From a bacterium (GTDB taxonomy: Bacteria > UBA10199 > DSSB01), in contig DATEDP010000098.1 in the NCBI GenBank assembly GCA_035281585.1, positions 30,251 through 94,250 of the forward strand: 64,000 bases of DNA, in the 5' to 3' direction. The notes under the pieces were generated by a model that saw nothing but the letters and a program-made list of their open reading frames with translations, had not been told where the DNA came from and did not search any database. This document shows, piece after piece, positions 1 through 9,225 of the stretch; position 1 is the first letter of the stretch, and each line of letters starts with the position of its first letter. A program made the translations under genes and the position numbers.

Positions 1-494
1 AGAAGCTCTCGCCGGCCAACCTCCTCGCCAAGCTCAATGAGCTTGGCGGCGAGAATGGGGTGGGGCGAGTCGACTTGGTGGAGAACCGTTTCGTCGGCAT
101 GAAAAGCCGCGGCGTCTACGAGACGCCGGGAGGGACCATTCTCCACACCGCCCACCGCGCGATTGAGTCCATCACCTTGGACCGCGAGGTTTTGAAGATC
201 CGCGATTCGCTGATCCCGACCTACGCCGCTCAAATCTACAACGGCTTCTGGTACGCCCCGGAGCGGGAGATGTTGCAAAACCTCATTGACGATGTTCAGC
301 AGCGGGTGAGCGGCGTGGCCCGGCTCAAGCTCTACAAGGGCAATGTCACCGTCCTGGGAAGGAAATCGCCAAATTCGCTGTTCAGCGAGGACTTCGCGAC
401 CTTCGAAAAGGACACCGTCTACAACCAGAAGGACGCCGAAGGTTTCATTAAAATCAATGCCTTACGGCTCAAAATCCGGTCTCTCATGAAGTAG
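1..494 (+). CDS. argG: Argininosuccinate synthase, C-terminal part (5' end outside window)
   Basis: ArgG ligates citrulline and aspartate using ATP in the penultimate step of arginine synthesis in the cytosol. The frame is open to the left window edge (first whole codon at base 3), so only about 163 C-terminal codons are visible. The stretch [19 protein letters not shown] followed by YETPGGTIL and a TLDRE motif is the conserved C-terminal part of bacterial ArgG. An internal GTG at 60 is not the real start, because clear ArgG sequence continues upstream of it. The TAG stop (492-494) lies inside a palindromic repeat. The catalytic ATP-binding half cannot be inspected. Confidence 0.95.
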   Translation, partial: KLSPANLLAKLNELGGENGVGRVDLVENRFVGMKSRGVYETPGGTILHTAHRAIESITLDREVLKIRDSLIPTYAAQIYNGFWYAPEREMLQNLIDDVQQRVSGVARLKLYKGNVTVLGRKSPNSLFSEDFATFEKDTVYNQKDAEGFIKINALRLKIRSLMK

Positions 495-512
495 CCAGGG
501 CTTCAGCCCCGC
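491..512. repeat. GTAGCC-type palindromic repeat at argG stop
   Basis: The element begins GTAGCCAGGG and continues into CTTCAGCCCCGC, giving a small GGGCT/AGCCC hairpin. Copies or near-copies occur at 43548-43570, 44451-44473, 44480-44502 and 51455-51475. The argG stop codon TAG is bases 2-4 of the element. It may also act as a weak transcript-end hairpin, although no T-tract follows directly. Confidence 0.7.
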
Positions 513-567
513 TTTTCGCAACCTCTCCGCCAAAACGGCGATAAGCCGGCTTCATCAAAGCACGGCT

Positions 568-3500
568 ATGACTTCATCGATTCAGATCCTATCGGGGCGG
601 GAATCTGCGGAATGGGCCTCGCTCCAGCGGGAGCGGGATCCGGAGCTGCGCGCGGACGGCATGCTAAACCTGGCTGGCCGTCTCGAAGCCCGGGGCCGGG
701 AGCCTCAAGCCGCGGCCATCTATCAAGTTTTGCTGGAAGAAGGATCGATAGCCGCCGAGCGGGCTGGTCAGCGGCTCCAGGTCTTGCAGGGCGGGGGGGC
801 TTGGGGCGCCCAAGCCGAAAGACTCACTCGTCAATTTTTTTCCCACGCCACCGATCCGGCCTTGCTCGCGGGAATGGGGGTAGCCGGTTTAGTCGCCTCG
901 GCGACAAGGTTCGGCATATTGGCTCGATTCGCCTCCGCCCGCGGTTCCTTGGCCACTCGCGGGCTTGGGGCCCGGCTATTGGCCGGAAGCGGAGCCTTGG
1001 CCCTGGAAGCTCCGGCTTTCACTTTCGCCGGTCGGGCGACCAACTCCCTGCTGAGCCGTCCACAGGATTCCTCGCTCCGGGCATGGGGCCATGAATTGGC
1101 TGGGGGCTACCTCATGCTGGGTTCCTTGAAAGTCAGCGGCGGTCTCGCCCGAGCCGGCGGCGGCGGACCGCTCCTTCACCAGGCAAGCATGTTCACCGGC
1201 TTGATGGCGGCCCATGGGCTCGAGATCCACGCCGGGCTCCGCGAGTCGCGCCCTTTCGCCGATCTGGCCTTGGAGTCGCTTTCGACCTTGTGGCAGCTGC
1301 AGGTGGCGGGAGGGCTCAGTCGTTCTTTGCTGGGAAGGCGTTACTCCGGTTTCGTTCGTGAGCTGGAGCTGCGGACGAGGAGGTTGGAGCCGCGATTCCC
1401 CCTGTATCGCCCCGCCTTCGCGGCGGGCGGGCCGACAAATCCGGCCCTGACCTCGGGAATATTCGCGATGTCGGCGGACATCGGCGACGGCCACGCGACG
1501 CCCCGGGAAATTTGGCGGCATTGGGTGGCGGAACGTCCACTGCCGGGACGGCGCTACTTCGAATTTCCGGTCTATGAATTCGAGGGCGCCGCCGAGTTCT
1601 ACGATGCCTTGAATCGGGCGGCTGATGGGGCTCCCGAGGGAACGCGCTGCCTCTTTTTAGAAATGCATTCGCTGAACGGCTATGGCGAGCTGCCAGCCGC
1701 GGTCGAGAACATCCTCCGGCGTCATTCCTCGCTCACCGAAATACGAGTCCGCTTTCAGAACGGAAGAATCTTCTGGATGACCAAGGAAGGGGAGGCGATT
1801 TCCAGCGACACCGAAGAGTTCAATCCACGCGATCCCGTGCACTTGGGCCATGATATTCCAGTTGAGGAATTCTCGCGAGCCCGCCTTCGCACTCGATCGG
1901 CCCGTCTCAACAATGTGCCGCCTTTGCCGGCTTTGCTCCGAGAAGCCCGCACCGAGGCCGGCCTCAGCATGGAAGACGTTATGTCGCGCCTGAACAGCGA
2001 GCTGGGCATGGAGAGCGAGCTCCGCGAATACGTCTCGTCGCTGCCTTCCCGCAAGCGATTGGCGGCGGCGGAGGGCGTCTCGAAGGAGCCGCTTCGATTT
2101 CCGATTCTGCGGTTCTTGGCCGAGACCTACGGCCAAGACATCCAGCGTTTCATCGCGGCGTCCAACCTCACCTTCTATCCCGGTCTTCCGCCGCGGGCTT
2201 GGCAGGCCGAGCGCTATCCCATCTATCTCGAGAGCGCGGAGGACGCGCGTTGGGCCGCGGAGTTTCACGAGGGCAAGAACGGCAAAGCCCGCGGCACCCT
2301 GGGGTGGCTGCTCTTCAGCGGCCGCAAGAATCCGGAGCGGTATCTGACGATTCCCGCCCTCGCGAACCGAATCGGGCTTGCCCATCAGACCGTGGTGCGG
2401 CTGCAGAACAACAAGTCGGCCCCCACCGCGGCCACGATGGAGCGCATCGTGGATGCTCTCAACGTCCCTGAAAGCGAGGCCGTCGCCGCCCATACCCGGA
2501 CCTTTCACTCCCAGCTCCCGCTGGCGCAACTCTTTCCAGGCCAGGATATTTTTCTTTCTCCCCACAGCCGTGACGCTGAAAAGGTCCGCACCTACGCCGC
2601 CAACCCTGGCGGTCTCGGACAATACCTCTTCGCGGCGAGGAAGCAGCGGCCCGGATTCGTCTCGGCGGAGGTGGTGGCCGGGGAGCTCGGCCGAAGCGTG
2701 GACTATTACCACAATCGAGAGGGCGGCGAGATCGGGCTGAATCGCGGGAACCTCCACGACTGGTACCATCTTTGGAATCGTTTGGGCCTTCCCGAGCCCC
2801 TGTTCCGGCGAATCGCCGCCGAGCGTTATGAAATTCCGGTCAACCATCCAGCCTACGACCTAGCCGAGGCGCTGGAAGGGCGGAGCTTCGAGGAAGTCGC
2901 CGCTAGCTCCACCATCAGTACCAAGATCCTGCAGGGTCTCGCCGAGGGCCGCTCCTATACGGCTCCGACGCTGCTGGAGATTCACAAGGCCTTGCCGAAG
3001 CTCAATTCGGCGCGGCTGTTTTTGCAGAGCCATCCAATGATGCCGGAATTCTTTCCTGAAACCGGCGTACCTTCTCCTCGGCTGGATTTGGCGCCCGAGG
3101 CGATCGTCGAAAATTTCCGTTCCTTTCATTTTGGAGAAGCCTTGTTTAATTTCCGCATGAGAGGCGAGCCTCCGCTCAGCGCGGTGAAGGTTGCCAAAGA
3201 GCTTGGTTGGGATGACGCGACGGTAGGCAATCACGAACGAGGCTTCGCGCGCATCGAGGATGACGCCACGCTCCTTCGCGTCGCCGACCTGCTGAGCTTG
3301 GACCGGCGGAAGTTGTTTCTCTATTTTCGTCCCGAGATACTTCGCTTCTTTCCTCTCCATCGCCCCGAAACGAGCGAGATTTGGGCGCTCGACGCGAAAT
3401 TCTATGCCACCTTGACTGCGCCTTCGCGCGGGGCCTACGACCGAAACAACTTACGGCGGAAGCTGAGCACTTTGATCATGAATTTGCCGCTGCGCCGCCG

Positions 3501-3972
3501 ATCTTCCGGCGAGATCGACGAAGCGGGGACCTTGGCCGACTACCTCGGGCTGCCGAAGGCCCAAGCGGCCGCCTTGCTCGATCCGGCCTCGCCGCTCAAC
3601 GTCGAGCAGATCCGCCTGTTGACCGAGCGCTTTCCCAGCCTTTCCTATCGCGAGTGGTACGAGCACTTTCATCGGCCCAGCTTGAATTATTTTTTGGGGC
3701 GCGACTCGGCGGGAGGGATCGATTACCGGGTCCCGGGCGGGTTGGACCTGGCCGGCTTGCACACCTTGGATATCAGCCGTTACGTGCGGGAAGCGGGCCC
3801 GATTAATTCGGAGGCAGCCACCCGTTTGCTGCGCCGATTTTCGGCAGGGGGCCGGCTTTCCGATGCCTCGATCGAGGTGTTGGCCCGCGCCAGCAGCGCG
3901 GACCGAAGAGTTCTGTACTTATTTAACAGGCGTCAGGAGTTGATGCCCATTTTGGAGGGTCTGCCTAAATAA
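568..3972 (+). CDS. DPEL-module paralog 1 with a C-terminal array of HTH-like units
   Basis: This 1134-residue protein is not a known named family. Residues ~15-285 are the DPEL module shared with five other genes here: an (E/S)xDPEL motif (24-27), a TPR-like helical pair, then DPALLAGMGVAG (96-107) and several Gly/Ala-rich hydrophobic helices. Residues ~320-445 are a unique mixed region. From ~450 to ~1040 there are about six units of ~85 residues, each resembling an XRE-type helix-turn-helix (for example LTIPALANRIGLAHQTVVRL near 592 and VAKELGWDDATVGNHERG near 870), separated by linkers ending in FYP, LFP or FFP. No signal peptide is seen. It is first in a run of three paralogs; a terminator-like hairpin separates it from the next. 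DNA binding is inferred only from the HTH resemblance. Confidence 0.85.
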   Translation: MTSSIQILSGRESAEWASLQRERDPELRADGMLNLAGRLEARGREPQAAAIYQVLLEEGSIAAERAGQRLQVLQGGGAWGAQAERLTRQFFSHATDPALLAGMGVAGLVASATRFGILARFASARGSLATRGLGARLLAGSGALALEAPAFTFAGRATNSLLSRPQDSSLRAWGHELAGGYLMLGSLKVSGGLARAGGGGPLLHQASMFTGLMAAHGLEIHAGLRESRPFADLALESLSTLWQLQVAGGLSRSLLGRRYSGFVRELELRTRRLEPRFPLYRPAFAAGGPTNPALTSGIFAMSADIGDGHATPREIWRHWVAERPLPGRRYFEFPVYEFEGAAEFYDALNRAADGAPEGTRCLFLEMHSLNGYGELPAAVENILRRHSSLTEIRVRFQNGRIFWMTKEGEAISSDTEEFNPRDPVHLGHDIPVEEFSRARLRTRSARLNNVPPLPALLREARTEAGLSMEDVMSRLNSELGMESELREYVSSLPSRKRLAAAEGVSKEPLRFPILRFLAETYGQDIQRFIAASNLTFYPGLPPRAWQAERYPIYLESAEDARWAAEFHEGKNGKARGTLGWLLFSGRKNPERYLTIPALANRIGLAHQTVVRLQNNKSAPTAATMERIVDALNVPESEAVAAHTRTFHSQLPLAQLFPGQDIFLSPHSRDAEKVRTYAANPGGLGQYLFAARKQRPGFVSAEVVAGELGRSVDYYHNREGGEIGLNRGNLHDWYHLWNRLGLPEPLFRRIAAERYEIPVNHPAYDLAEALEGRSFEEVAASSTISTKILQGLAEGRSYTAPTLLEIHKALPKLNSARLFLQSHPMMPEFFPETGVPSPRLDLAPEAIVENFRSFHFGEALFNFRMRGEPPLSAVKVAKELGWDDATVGNHERGFARIEDDATLLRVADLLSLDRRKLFLYFRPEILRFFPLHRPETSEIWALDAKFYATLTAPSRGAYDRNNLRRKLSTLIMNLPLRRRSSGEIDEAGTLADYLGLPKAQAAALLDPASPLNVEQIRLLTERFPSLSYREWYEHFHRPSLNYFLGRDSAGGIDYRVPGGLDLAGLHTLDISRYVREAGPINSEAATRLLRRFSAGGRLSDASIEVLARASSADRRVLYLFNRRQELMPILEGLPK

Positions 3973-4022
3973 TAGGCTTTAGCTATTTGAAGTATTGTAT
4001 CGATTTTCTTTGTGATTTGGCC

Positions 4023-4053
4023 GTGGGTCGATAGAATACCCACAGTTTTTTTT
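4023..4053 (+). terminator. Rho-independent terminator after paralog 1
   Basis: GTGGGT (4023-4028) pairs with ACCCAC (4038-4043) around a 9-base loop, followed by AG and eight T (4046-4053). It lies between two paralogs on the same strand. It also rules against an upstream ATG at 4012 as the start of the next gene, because that start would put the terminator inside the coding region. Confidence 0.75.
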
Positions 4054-4074
4054 ACAACAGGGTTAAACAACGCT

Positions 4075-6675
4075 ATGCCGGCAAACTTCAGTGCGGACAA
4101 AGTTTGTCCTAGCGATGGCGGGGGCGCCAACCACAATATCTGTCTTCACGACGGAACTGCCTCATCTGTCGCGCTACAATTCCTCCATCATTTCTCGGAA
4201 GAACGAGAGGGATTTCTCCATCGTTTCGGCACCGCTTCTCGAGCGGAGCTGGGCTCCCTATTGGCCGAATCCGACCCCGAGCTTTTCTACAAGGGCTTGC
4301 TTCGAGTCGCCGGCCGCGAGCAGCAGGCCGGGCATGAATCCAACGCCGCTTTGCTCTACCAAGGAGTCGCCCAGTTGGCCGCCGGCGAAACGGTGGAGCT
4401 GGCCAAGCGGCGTTTGGCCGTCTTGAATGATGGCGGTCAAATGGGCGACCGGGCCGAATACTTGCTTTCCCGATTCGTCAGCGAGGTCACCGACCCGGCA
4501 CCTTTGTTGGCGATGGGTGCGGCCGGGCTGGCCTTTCGAGTGGCCCGCGGTGCGGCTTTGGCCCGCTTGCTGGAGTTGCCGAGCGGGGCTTTGACCCGGG
4601 GAGCGGCTGCCCGGGCTCTGGCTGGAGTCGGCGGGTTCGCGGCCGAGGTTCCAGTCTTCAGCGCCGCGACGCGGACGGCCCAGGCTGCGCTGGGCCATGA
4701 TTTGGACTGGAGCGCCGCGGCCTTGAAGGGCGAGCTGAGCCATAGCTTTCTTTTCCTCGGCGCCATTAAGACGGTGGGCGCCGCCGGCCGAAGCCTGCAG
4801 CGTTCGATCGGCGCCGGACCTCGTGGCTCCGCCGCCTTGGCCCAGGCTAGCCTCTTCGGCGGCATCTACGCGGGCCAAGCCTTGGAAGAGGCCGCCGGCT
4901 TCCGGCCGCCGCGGGGCGGGGCCACGGCCCTGGTCGACTCCTTGGGACTCTTCCTGACCTTCAACGCGGCCGGCCGCTTGAGCCGTTCGCTGCTCGGCTC
5001 GCGCTTTGCGGCTTGGGAAAGGGAATTGGATCTTCGCTCCGAAATTTTAGGGCGCCAAGGTCCGAGCCTCATGGCTCCCGGCTTAAGCATGGCGGTCGCG
5101 ACGACGGGGACCAACGGCGTTTCTTCGATGGGCGCGACCCGGGATTTTTTTCCCAGCGCTGTCCAAATGACCAACGGATCGCGGGGCGACCTGCCCCGGC
5201 TGCCCCCAATACCCCGGCCATCCTCGAGCTACCCTCCGCGCAGCTCCGATATTTTTCCCAACGGAAAGGCGCCGGGCATCATCAAGGTGGCCCCGCCGCC
5301 CGAACAAATTCAAGAAATTCTCAGCTTGCTGCTTCCCCATCAAAGCGTCGATCCCGAGGCCTTGGTCCGGGCCGGCCGCTTGCTCAATTGGCTGATGCCC
5401 GACGACCGTCACGTCTTGATACGGCATGCCTTGGAGGCGGCGACGCCCGACGTCATTGTCAACCGGCTCACCGCAATGGCGACTCAGTCGAAGGACCGTT
5501 CCACCGCGGTTCATGCCTTGCGCTTGCTCCTTATTTTGCAGACCGGCGACAAGAAAGTTGAGTATCGGGAAATGCTCCTGGCCATGGAGACCATCGGCAA
5601 GGCGCTCTCGCCGCGGCCGGCTAGCTCGAAGCAGTCGGACAGCTCGGAGAAGCCGGAAGTCTCGGCGGCCCTTCGTTGGAATGTCCGGGAATCGCGGTTT
5701 TGCCATGCCCTCGACGGAGTCATTACCGAGGCCGGGCAGCGACGGAGCACTTTGGCTTTCGAAATGGAATTGGGCCATTTGGTTCGCGGCGGATTCTCGA
5801 GTCCCTTGTTGGACAACCTCCTGCATTTCTCGCTGGAATTGCGCAGCCCCAAGGCCCGTTACACGCTGGCGAACAGCTTGGTTTGGATGGCTTGGAAGCA
5901 AGAGGCCAAGCGAGGCCCGATCCGCGAGTTCATGGTCGGTTATTACCTCGTCGACCGCTTGGTCGAAACCGGCAACCTGACTCAAGCGGCGGCGGCCTCC
6001 CGATTTTTTCTGACCCGCAGCCAAAATTGGGAAAAAACGGCCTTTCCGAAAGACTTTCGCCTTTTCCTCCGCGAACGGCTGGCCTTCCAAGAAGCGACGG
6101 TCGCCAAGTATGCCGATGTGCTTAAAAATGCCCATCCCCAGGGAATGCACGAATATTACGAGCTTCACGCTTTCGGCGACCGCCACCTGCCGGAGCCTTG
6201 GGGCTTGATCTCGGGCCTGCGCGACCATGCCGCCTTGCTCGAAGGTCACCGCGGTGGCCCCGCCAAGGAAGCGGTCAACCGGCGGCTTCAGGTGGCCGCG
6301 ACATTGATGCGCGACATGGTGCTGGACCCCTTGATTTCCAAGGCGCTGCATGCCTCGCCTCAGCTGAGCTTCTCGCGGCAAGGGCTTTTGGATTTGGTGG
6401 AGGACCTTCCGGCGCGATCCCGGGTCGAGTCGCAGGAGCCGCTCCAGGCGATCTTCAATGCCCTGATATCGCGCGGGGAATGGAGCGAGGCCTACCGCCT
6501 GCTCGATGCCGTCTATCACATGCAGGTGGCCGATCCCATGCTGCTCCGGCAGGTCCACGCCTCGATGGTGATGGAGCTGGACATCGCCCAGCACCGGGCG
6601 GCCGAGAAGCCGGAATACGGTCTTCTCGAGGTCCACATGAAGCGCTTCAACGCTTTCGAGTCGCGGTTTTTTTAG
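4075..6675 (+). CDS. DPEL-module paralog 2 with a long helical C-terminus
   Basis: This 866-residue protein has unknown function. The ATG at 4075 (MPANFSADKV) is preferred over the in-frame ATG at 4012 because a terminator hairpin lies between them. ESDPEL is at ~65-70, and DPAPLLAMGAAG and the Ala/Gly-rich hydrophobic helices follow as in paralog 1. Residues ~395-866 look almost all-helical, with irregular alternating helices of TPR/HEAT-like character (for example EWSEAYRLLDAVYHM near the end), but no catalytic motif was recognised. There is no signal peptide. It lies 53 nt upstream of paralog 3 and is probably co-transcribed with it. A scaffold or adaptor role is possible but not shown. 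Confidence 0.85.
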   Translation: MPANFSADKVCPSDGGGANHNICLHDGTASSVALQFLHHFSEEREGFLHRFGTASRAELGSLLAESDPELFYKGLLRVAGREQQAGHESNAALLYQGVAQLAAGETVELAKRRLAVLNDGGQMGDRAEYLLSRFVSEVTDPAPLLAMGAAGLAFRVARGAALARLLELPSGALTRGAAARALAGVGGFAAEVPVFSAATRTAQAALGHDLDWSAAALKGELSHSFLFLGAIKTVGAAGRSLQRSIGAGPRGSAALAQASLFGGIYAGQALEEAAGFRPPRGGATALVDSLGLFLTFNAAGRLSRSLLGSRFAAWERELDLRSEILGRQGPSLMAPGLSMAVATTGTNGVSSMGATRDFFPSAVQMTNGSRGDLPRLPPIPRPSSSYPPRSSDIFPNGKAPGIIKVAPPPEQIQEILSLLLPHQSVDPEALVRAGRLLNWLMPDDRHVLIRHALEAATPDVIVNRLTAMATQSKDRSTAVHALRLLLILQTGDKKVEYREMLLAMETIGKALSPRPASSKQSDSSEKPEVSAALRWNVRESRFCHALDGVITEAGQRRSTLAFEMELGHLVRGGFSSPLLDNLLHFSLELRSPKARYTLANSLVWMAWKQEAKRGPIREFMVGYYLVDRLVETGNLTQAAAASRFFLTRSQNWEKTAFPKDFRLFLRERLAFQEATVAKYADVLKNAHPQGMHEYYELHAFGDRHLPEPWGLISGLRDHAALLEGHRGGPAKEAVNRRLQVAATLMRDMVLDPLISKALHASPQLSFSRQGLLDLVEDLPARSRVESQEPLQAIFNALISRGEWSEAYRLLDAVYHMQVADPMLLRQVHASMVMELDIAQHRAAEKPEYGLLEVHMKRFNAFESRFF

Positions 6676-6728
6676 GCATTTATTCCGCAACTCTCGGCGG
6701 GTCTTTCCGAATTTTTTTTATTCCGAAT

Positions 6729-9146
6729 ATGAGTGCCATCGATTTCGAGCCACGCTTTCAACGAGAAAGGGCGGCGCTAGCCGCCGAGGCCGATCCCGAG
6801 CTTCGCGCCGAGGGCCTGCTGAACCTGGCCTCGCGCGAGGAGAGGCGGGGCAGGGCCGACCTTGCCCTGAGCATCTACTCGAGCCTGGGCGATCCGGCGT
6901 CGCCGGATTACGTTGCCGGGGTGGCCGATCGCGCCCGGCGGAGAAGCGGGGCCTTGGGCGGCGAGGGCCGATTCGGCGACCGCTTCGAGGTTTTCACCCG
7001 CAATTTTTTCGCGCAAGCCAGCGATCCGGCTTTACTGCTGGGCATGGGCGTGGCCGGCGGCTTGGGCACGGCCCTGCGTTTCGGCGCCCTCAGCCGCTTG
7101 GCGGCTTCACCGGCCGCTTGGTGGAGCCGGGGGCTCGGCGCTCGAGCCCTGGCCTCGACCGGGGCCTGGCTCTTGGAGGCTCCGGCCTTCACCGTTGCGA
7201 CGCGCCTCGGTCGAAGGGCCTTGGGATCGGATCATTCCACTTCCTTGCCTTGGAGGGATGAGCTTCTCTCCGGCTACCTGATGCTGGGCGCGCTCAAGCT
7301 GGCCGGGGCCGCGGTCGGGCCGTTGACCAGTCGGCTGCCATCCTTCACGGCCGGGACCTTGCGACTGGGCTCCCAACTCGGCGCCCTGATGCTGACTCAT
7401 CGGGCCGAGATCGGTCTCGGCCTGCGGTCTTCCGCTTCGGCCGACCAGATCCTGGCCGAATCCTTGGGCACCTTGCTGCATTTCCACGTTTCGGGACGAT
7501 TGAGCGGGGCCCTGTTCGGTCCAGGCTATGCCCAAGCCTTGCAGGGCTTGGAGCTGCGCTCTCGAGACTTGGCCGTTTCGAGCCTGCCGCCGCGACCCTT
7601 TCCCTGGCTCGGCTCGCCGGCATACGCCGCCGCCGGTCCGCGGATTGAAACGGCCGGGCCCCGGAGCGAAGCCGGGGCCAGACCGCCGGTTCTGCAGATG
7701 TCGGCTCTGCCCAAGGATGGCGAGGCCTCACCGGGGCCGGGCCGGCCGGCTTTGGGGAGCGGCGATTTCTCGGTGCAGGAGGTCCCGAACGTCCCTCGAA
7801 TGGCGGTGGAGCAGATCGTCCGTCAAGTCGAGCCGGAATTCTTCGAGCCCGAGCTGATGGAGAGCCTGCTCTCCCGGAAGCGGCCTTGGAACGAAGCTTA
7901 CCGCCGCGAAGTCGAAAGGGAGCTACGGCAATACCTGAACGAAGACGGCTTGCCGACCTACGCCTTGCAGCATGAAAAGGTGCAGCGCTATCTGGGCCAG
8001 GTCTGGCGGAATTCGCGGGAGCCGGGAACGCCTTTCTCGTCCGAGGCCCAGGCCGCGCTCGCCGAAATCGGAGCGGCCCGGGTTTTTCTCCGCGATTTCC
8101 GATTCTCCGACGGCACTCACTTCGCGCCTTCGCCTTTCCTCCGCTCGGCCGGACTTTCGGCCGATTTGGGAAGGGATTTCTTTTTCCTCAGCGACATCGG
8201 GCGGACCACCGGCTCCTTCAAGGAGCGCGGCGCCCTGGTCGAGGTGCGGAAGGCCGCCTTGGAGGGAGTGCTTCACGTCGTGACCGCCTCCCACGGCAAT
8301 CACGGCTTGGCGGTGGCCTTGGCCGCGCGGAAACTGGGCCTCCGCAGCACCGTCGTGGTTCCCGACACCACGCCGCAGGTGAAGGTCGAGCGGCTTCGCT
8401 CGCTCGGCGCGACCGTCGTCAGCACCGGCGAGAAACCCTGGCGCGGTTACGAAGAGGCCCGCGATTGGGCCGTCCAATACGTTCTGGAGCGCAACCTCCA
8501 CTTGCGGGAACGGCTCGAGCTCGATCCGGTCGCCCGCTACATCCATGGCTTCGAAGACGTGATCCCGGGGCAGGGCGTGGCGGCCTACGAGATTCTCGAA
8601 GCGTTGAACCGCCTGCCGGTGGCCCAGCGCGAAAGCCTTTCCCGCGCTACATTCTTGGTCCCGACCGGCGGCGGCGGCTTGGCGGCCGGGTTGGCGACGG
8701 TGCTCAAGGCCGAATTGCCCCAGGCCCGCGTCATCGGGGTCCTCTCCGAGGAAGCTCCCGCGATGCATCTTTCCTTGATCGATGGGCGGCGCAGCGAGGT
8801 CTTTCTCAACGCCAAGAGCCTTTGCGACAGCGGGATCGGCTTGACGATTCCCGGCGCCCGGGCCTTCCGGCTGCTTTCGGAGCTGCTCGACGGCTCCTTG
8901 CCAGTGAGCGACGCGTGGGTGGGTGAGGCGATGCGCCGAATCTACCGCCATGAGGGGCTGAAGGTGGAGGGCGGGGCGGCCACCGGGCTGGCCGCCGTCC
9001 TGAGCGGCCGCCTCTCCGAATGGGGCGTGGCGCCGGAGGCCCCGATCGTCACCGTTTTTACCGGGGGAAACATCGATTCTTCCCGCCATGCCGATGTCAT
9101 GGCCGGCCGAGAAGCGGCCCTTCCGAGCCCGCCGCCCCAGCGCTAA
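6729..9146 (+). CDS. DPEL-module paralog 3 fused to a PLP-dependent dehydratase-like domain
   Basis: This is an 805-residue two-part protein. It starts at the ATG at 6729 (MSAIDFEPRF); an open frame extends further upstream but only overlaps paralog 2. Residues ~15-285 are the DPEL module (ADPEL at 21-25, DPALLLGMGVAG further on). A variable linker (~290-390) follows. Residues ~420-805 match fold-type II PLP enzymes of the serine/threonine dehydratase group: the PLP lysine motif SFKERGA (K498), an ASHGNHG substrate loop, a phosphate-binding GGGG loop (647-650) and CDSGIGL near the active site. All expected cofactor motifs are present, so activity is plausible. Fusion of this metabolic fold to the DPEL module is unusual. 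Substrate and location are unknown. Confidence 0.88.
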   Translation: MSAIDFEPRFQRERAALAAEADPELRAEGLLNLASREERRGRADLALSIYSSLGDPASPDYVAGVADRARRRSGALGGEGRFGDRFEVFTRNFFAQASDPALLLGMGVAGGLGTALRFGALSRLAASPAAWWSRGLGARALASTGAWLLEAPAFTVATRLGRRALGSDHSTSLPWRDELLSGYLMLGALKLAGAAVGPLTSRLPSFTAGTLRLGSQLGALMLTHRAEIGLGLRSSASADQILAESLGTLLHFHVSGRLSGALFGPGYAQALQGLELRSRDLAVSSLPPRPFPWLGSPAYAAAGPRIETAGPRSEAGARPPVLQMSALPKDGEASPGPGRPALGSGDFSVQEVPNVPRMAVEQIVRQVEPEFFEPELMESLLSRKRPWNEAYRREVERELRQYLNEDGLPTYALQHEKVQRYLGQVWRNSREPGTPFSSEAQAALAEIGAARVFLRDFRFSDGTHFAPSPFLRSAGLSADLGRDFFFLSDIGRTTGSFKERGALVEVRKAALEGVLHVVTASHGNHGLAVALAARKLGLRSTVVVPDTTPQVKVERLRSLGATVVSTGEKPWRGYEEARDWAVQYVLERNLHLRERLELDPVARYIHGFEDVIPGQGVAAYEILEALNRLPVAQRESLSRATFLVPTGGGGLAAGLATVLKAELPQARVIGVLSEEAPAMHLSLIDGRRSEVFLNAKSLCDSGIGLTIPGARAFRLLSELLDGSLPVSDAWVGEAMRRIYRHEGLKVEGGAATGLAAVLSGRLSEWGVAPEAPIVTVFTGGNIDSSRHADVMAGREAALPSPPPQR

Positions 9147-9181
9147 ATGTCCCAAAAAACTAAGGCCTTGACGACGCCGGA

Positions 9182-9215
9182 CCGAGGATCTTATTAGCCT
9201 AGCTCGGCTTTTTTT
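9182..9215 (+). terminator. Possible terminator after paralog 3
   Basis: CCGAG (9182-9186) can pair with CTCGG (9203-9207); one C then seven T (9209-9215) follow. The stem is short and the loop is long (16 nt), so it is a moderate candidate. The Shine-Dalgarno AGGAG of the next gene follows immediately. Confidence 0.45.
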
Positions 9216-9225
9216 AGGAGACCCT

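Noticed and set aside
4012..4074. Upstream in-frame start for paralog 2
   Set aside because: A good intrinsic terminator hairpin lies between this ATG and the one at 4075, so the later start is preferred.
6198..6728. N-terminal extension of paralog 3 by 177 codons
   Set aside because: It only overlaps the paralog 2 gene in another frame; the family's normal beginning follows the ATG at 6729.
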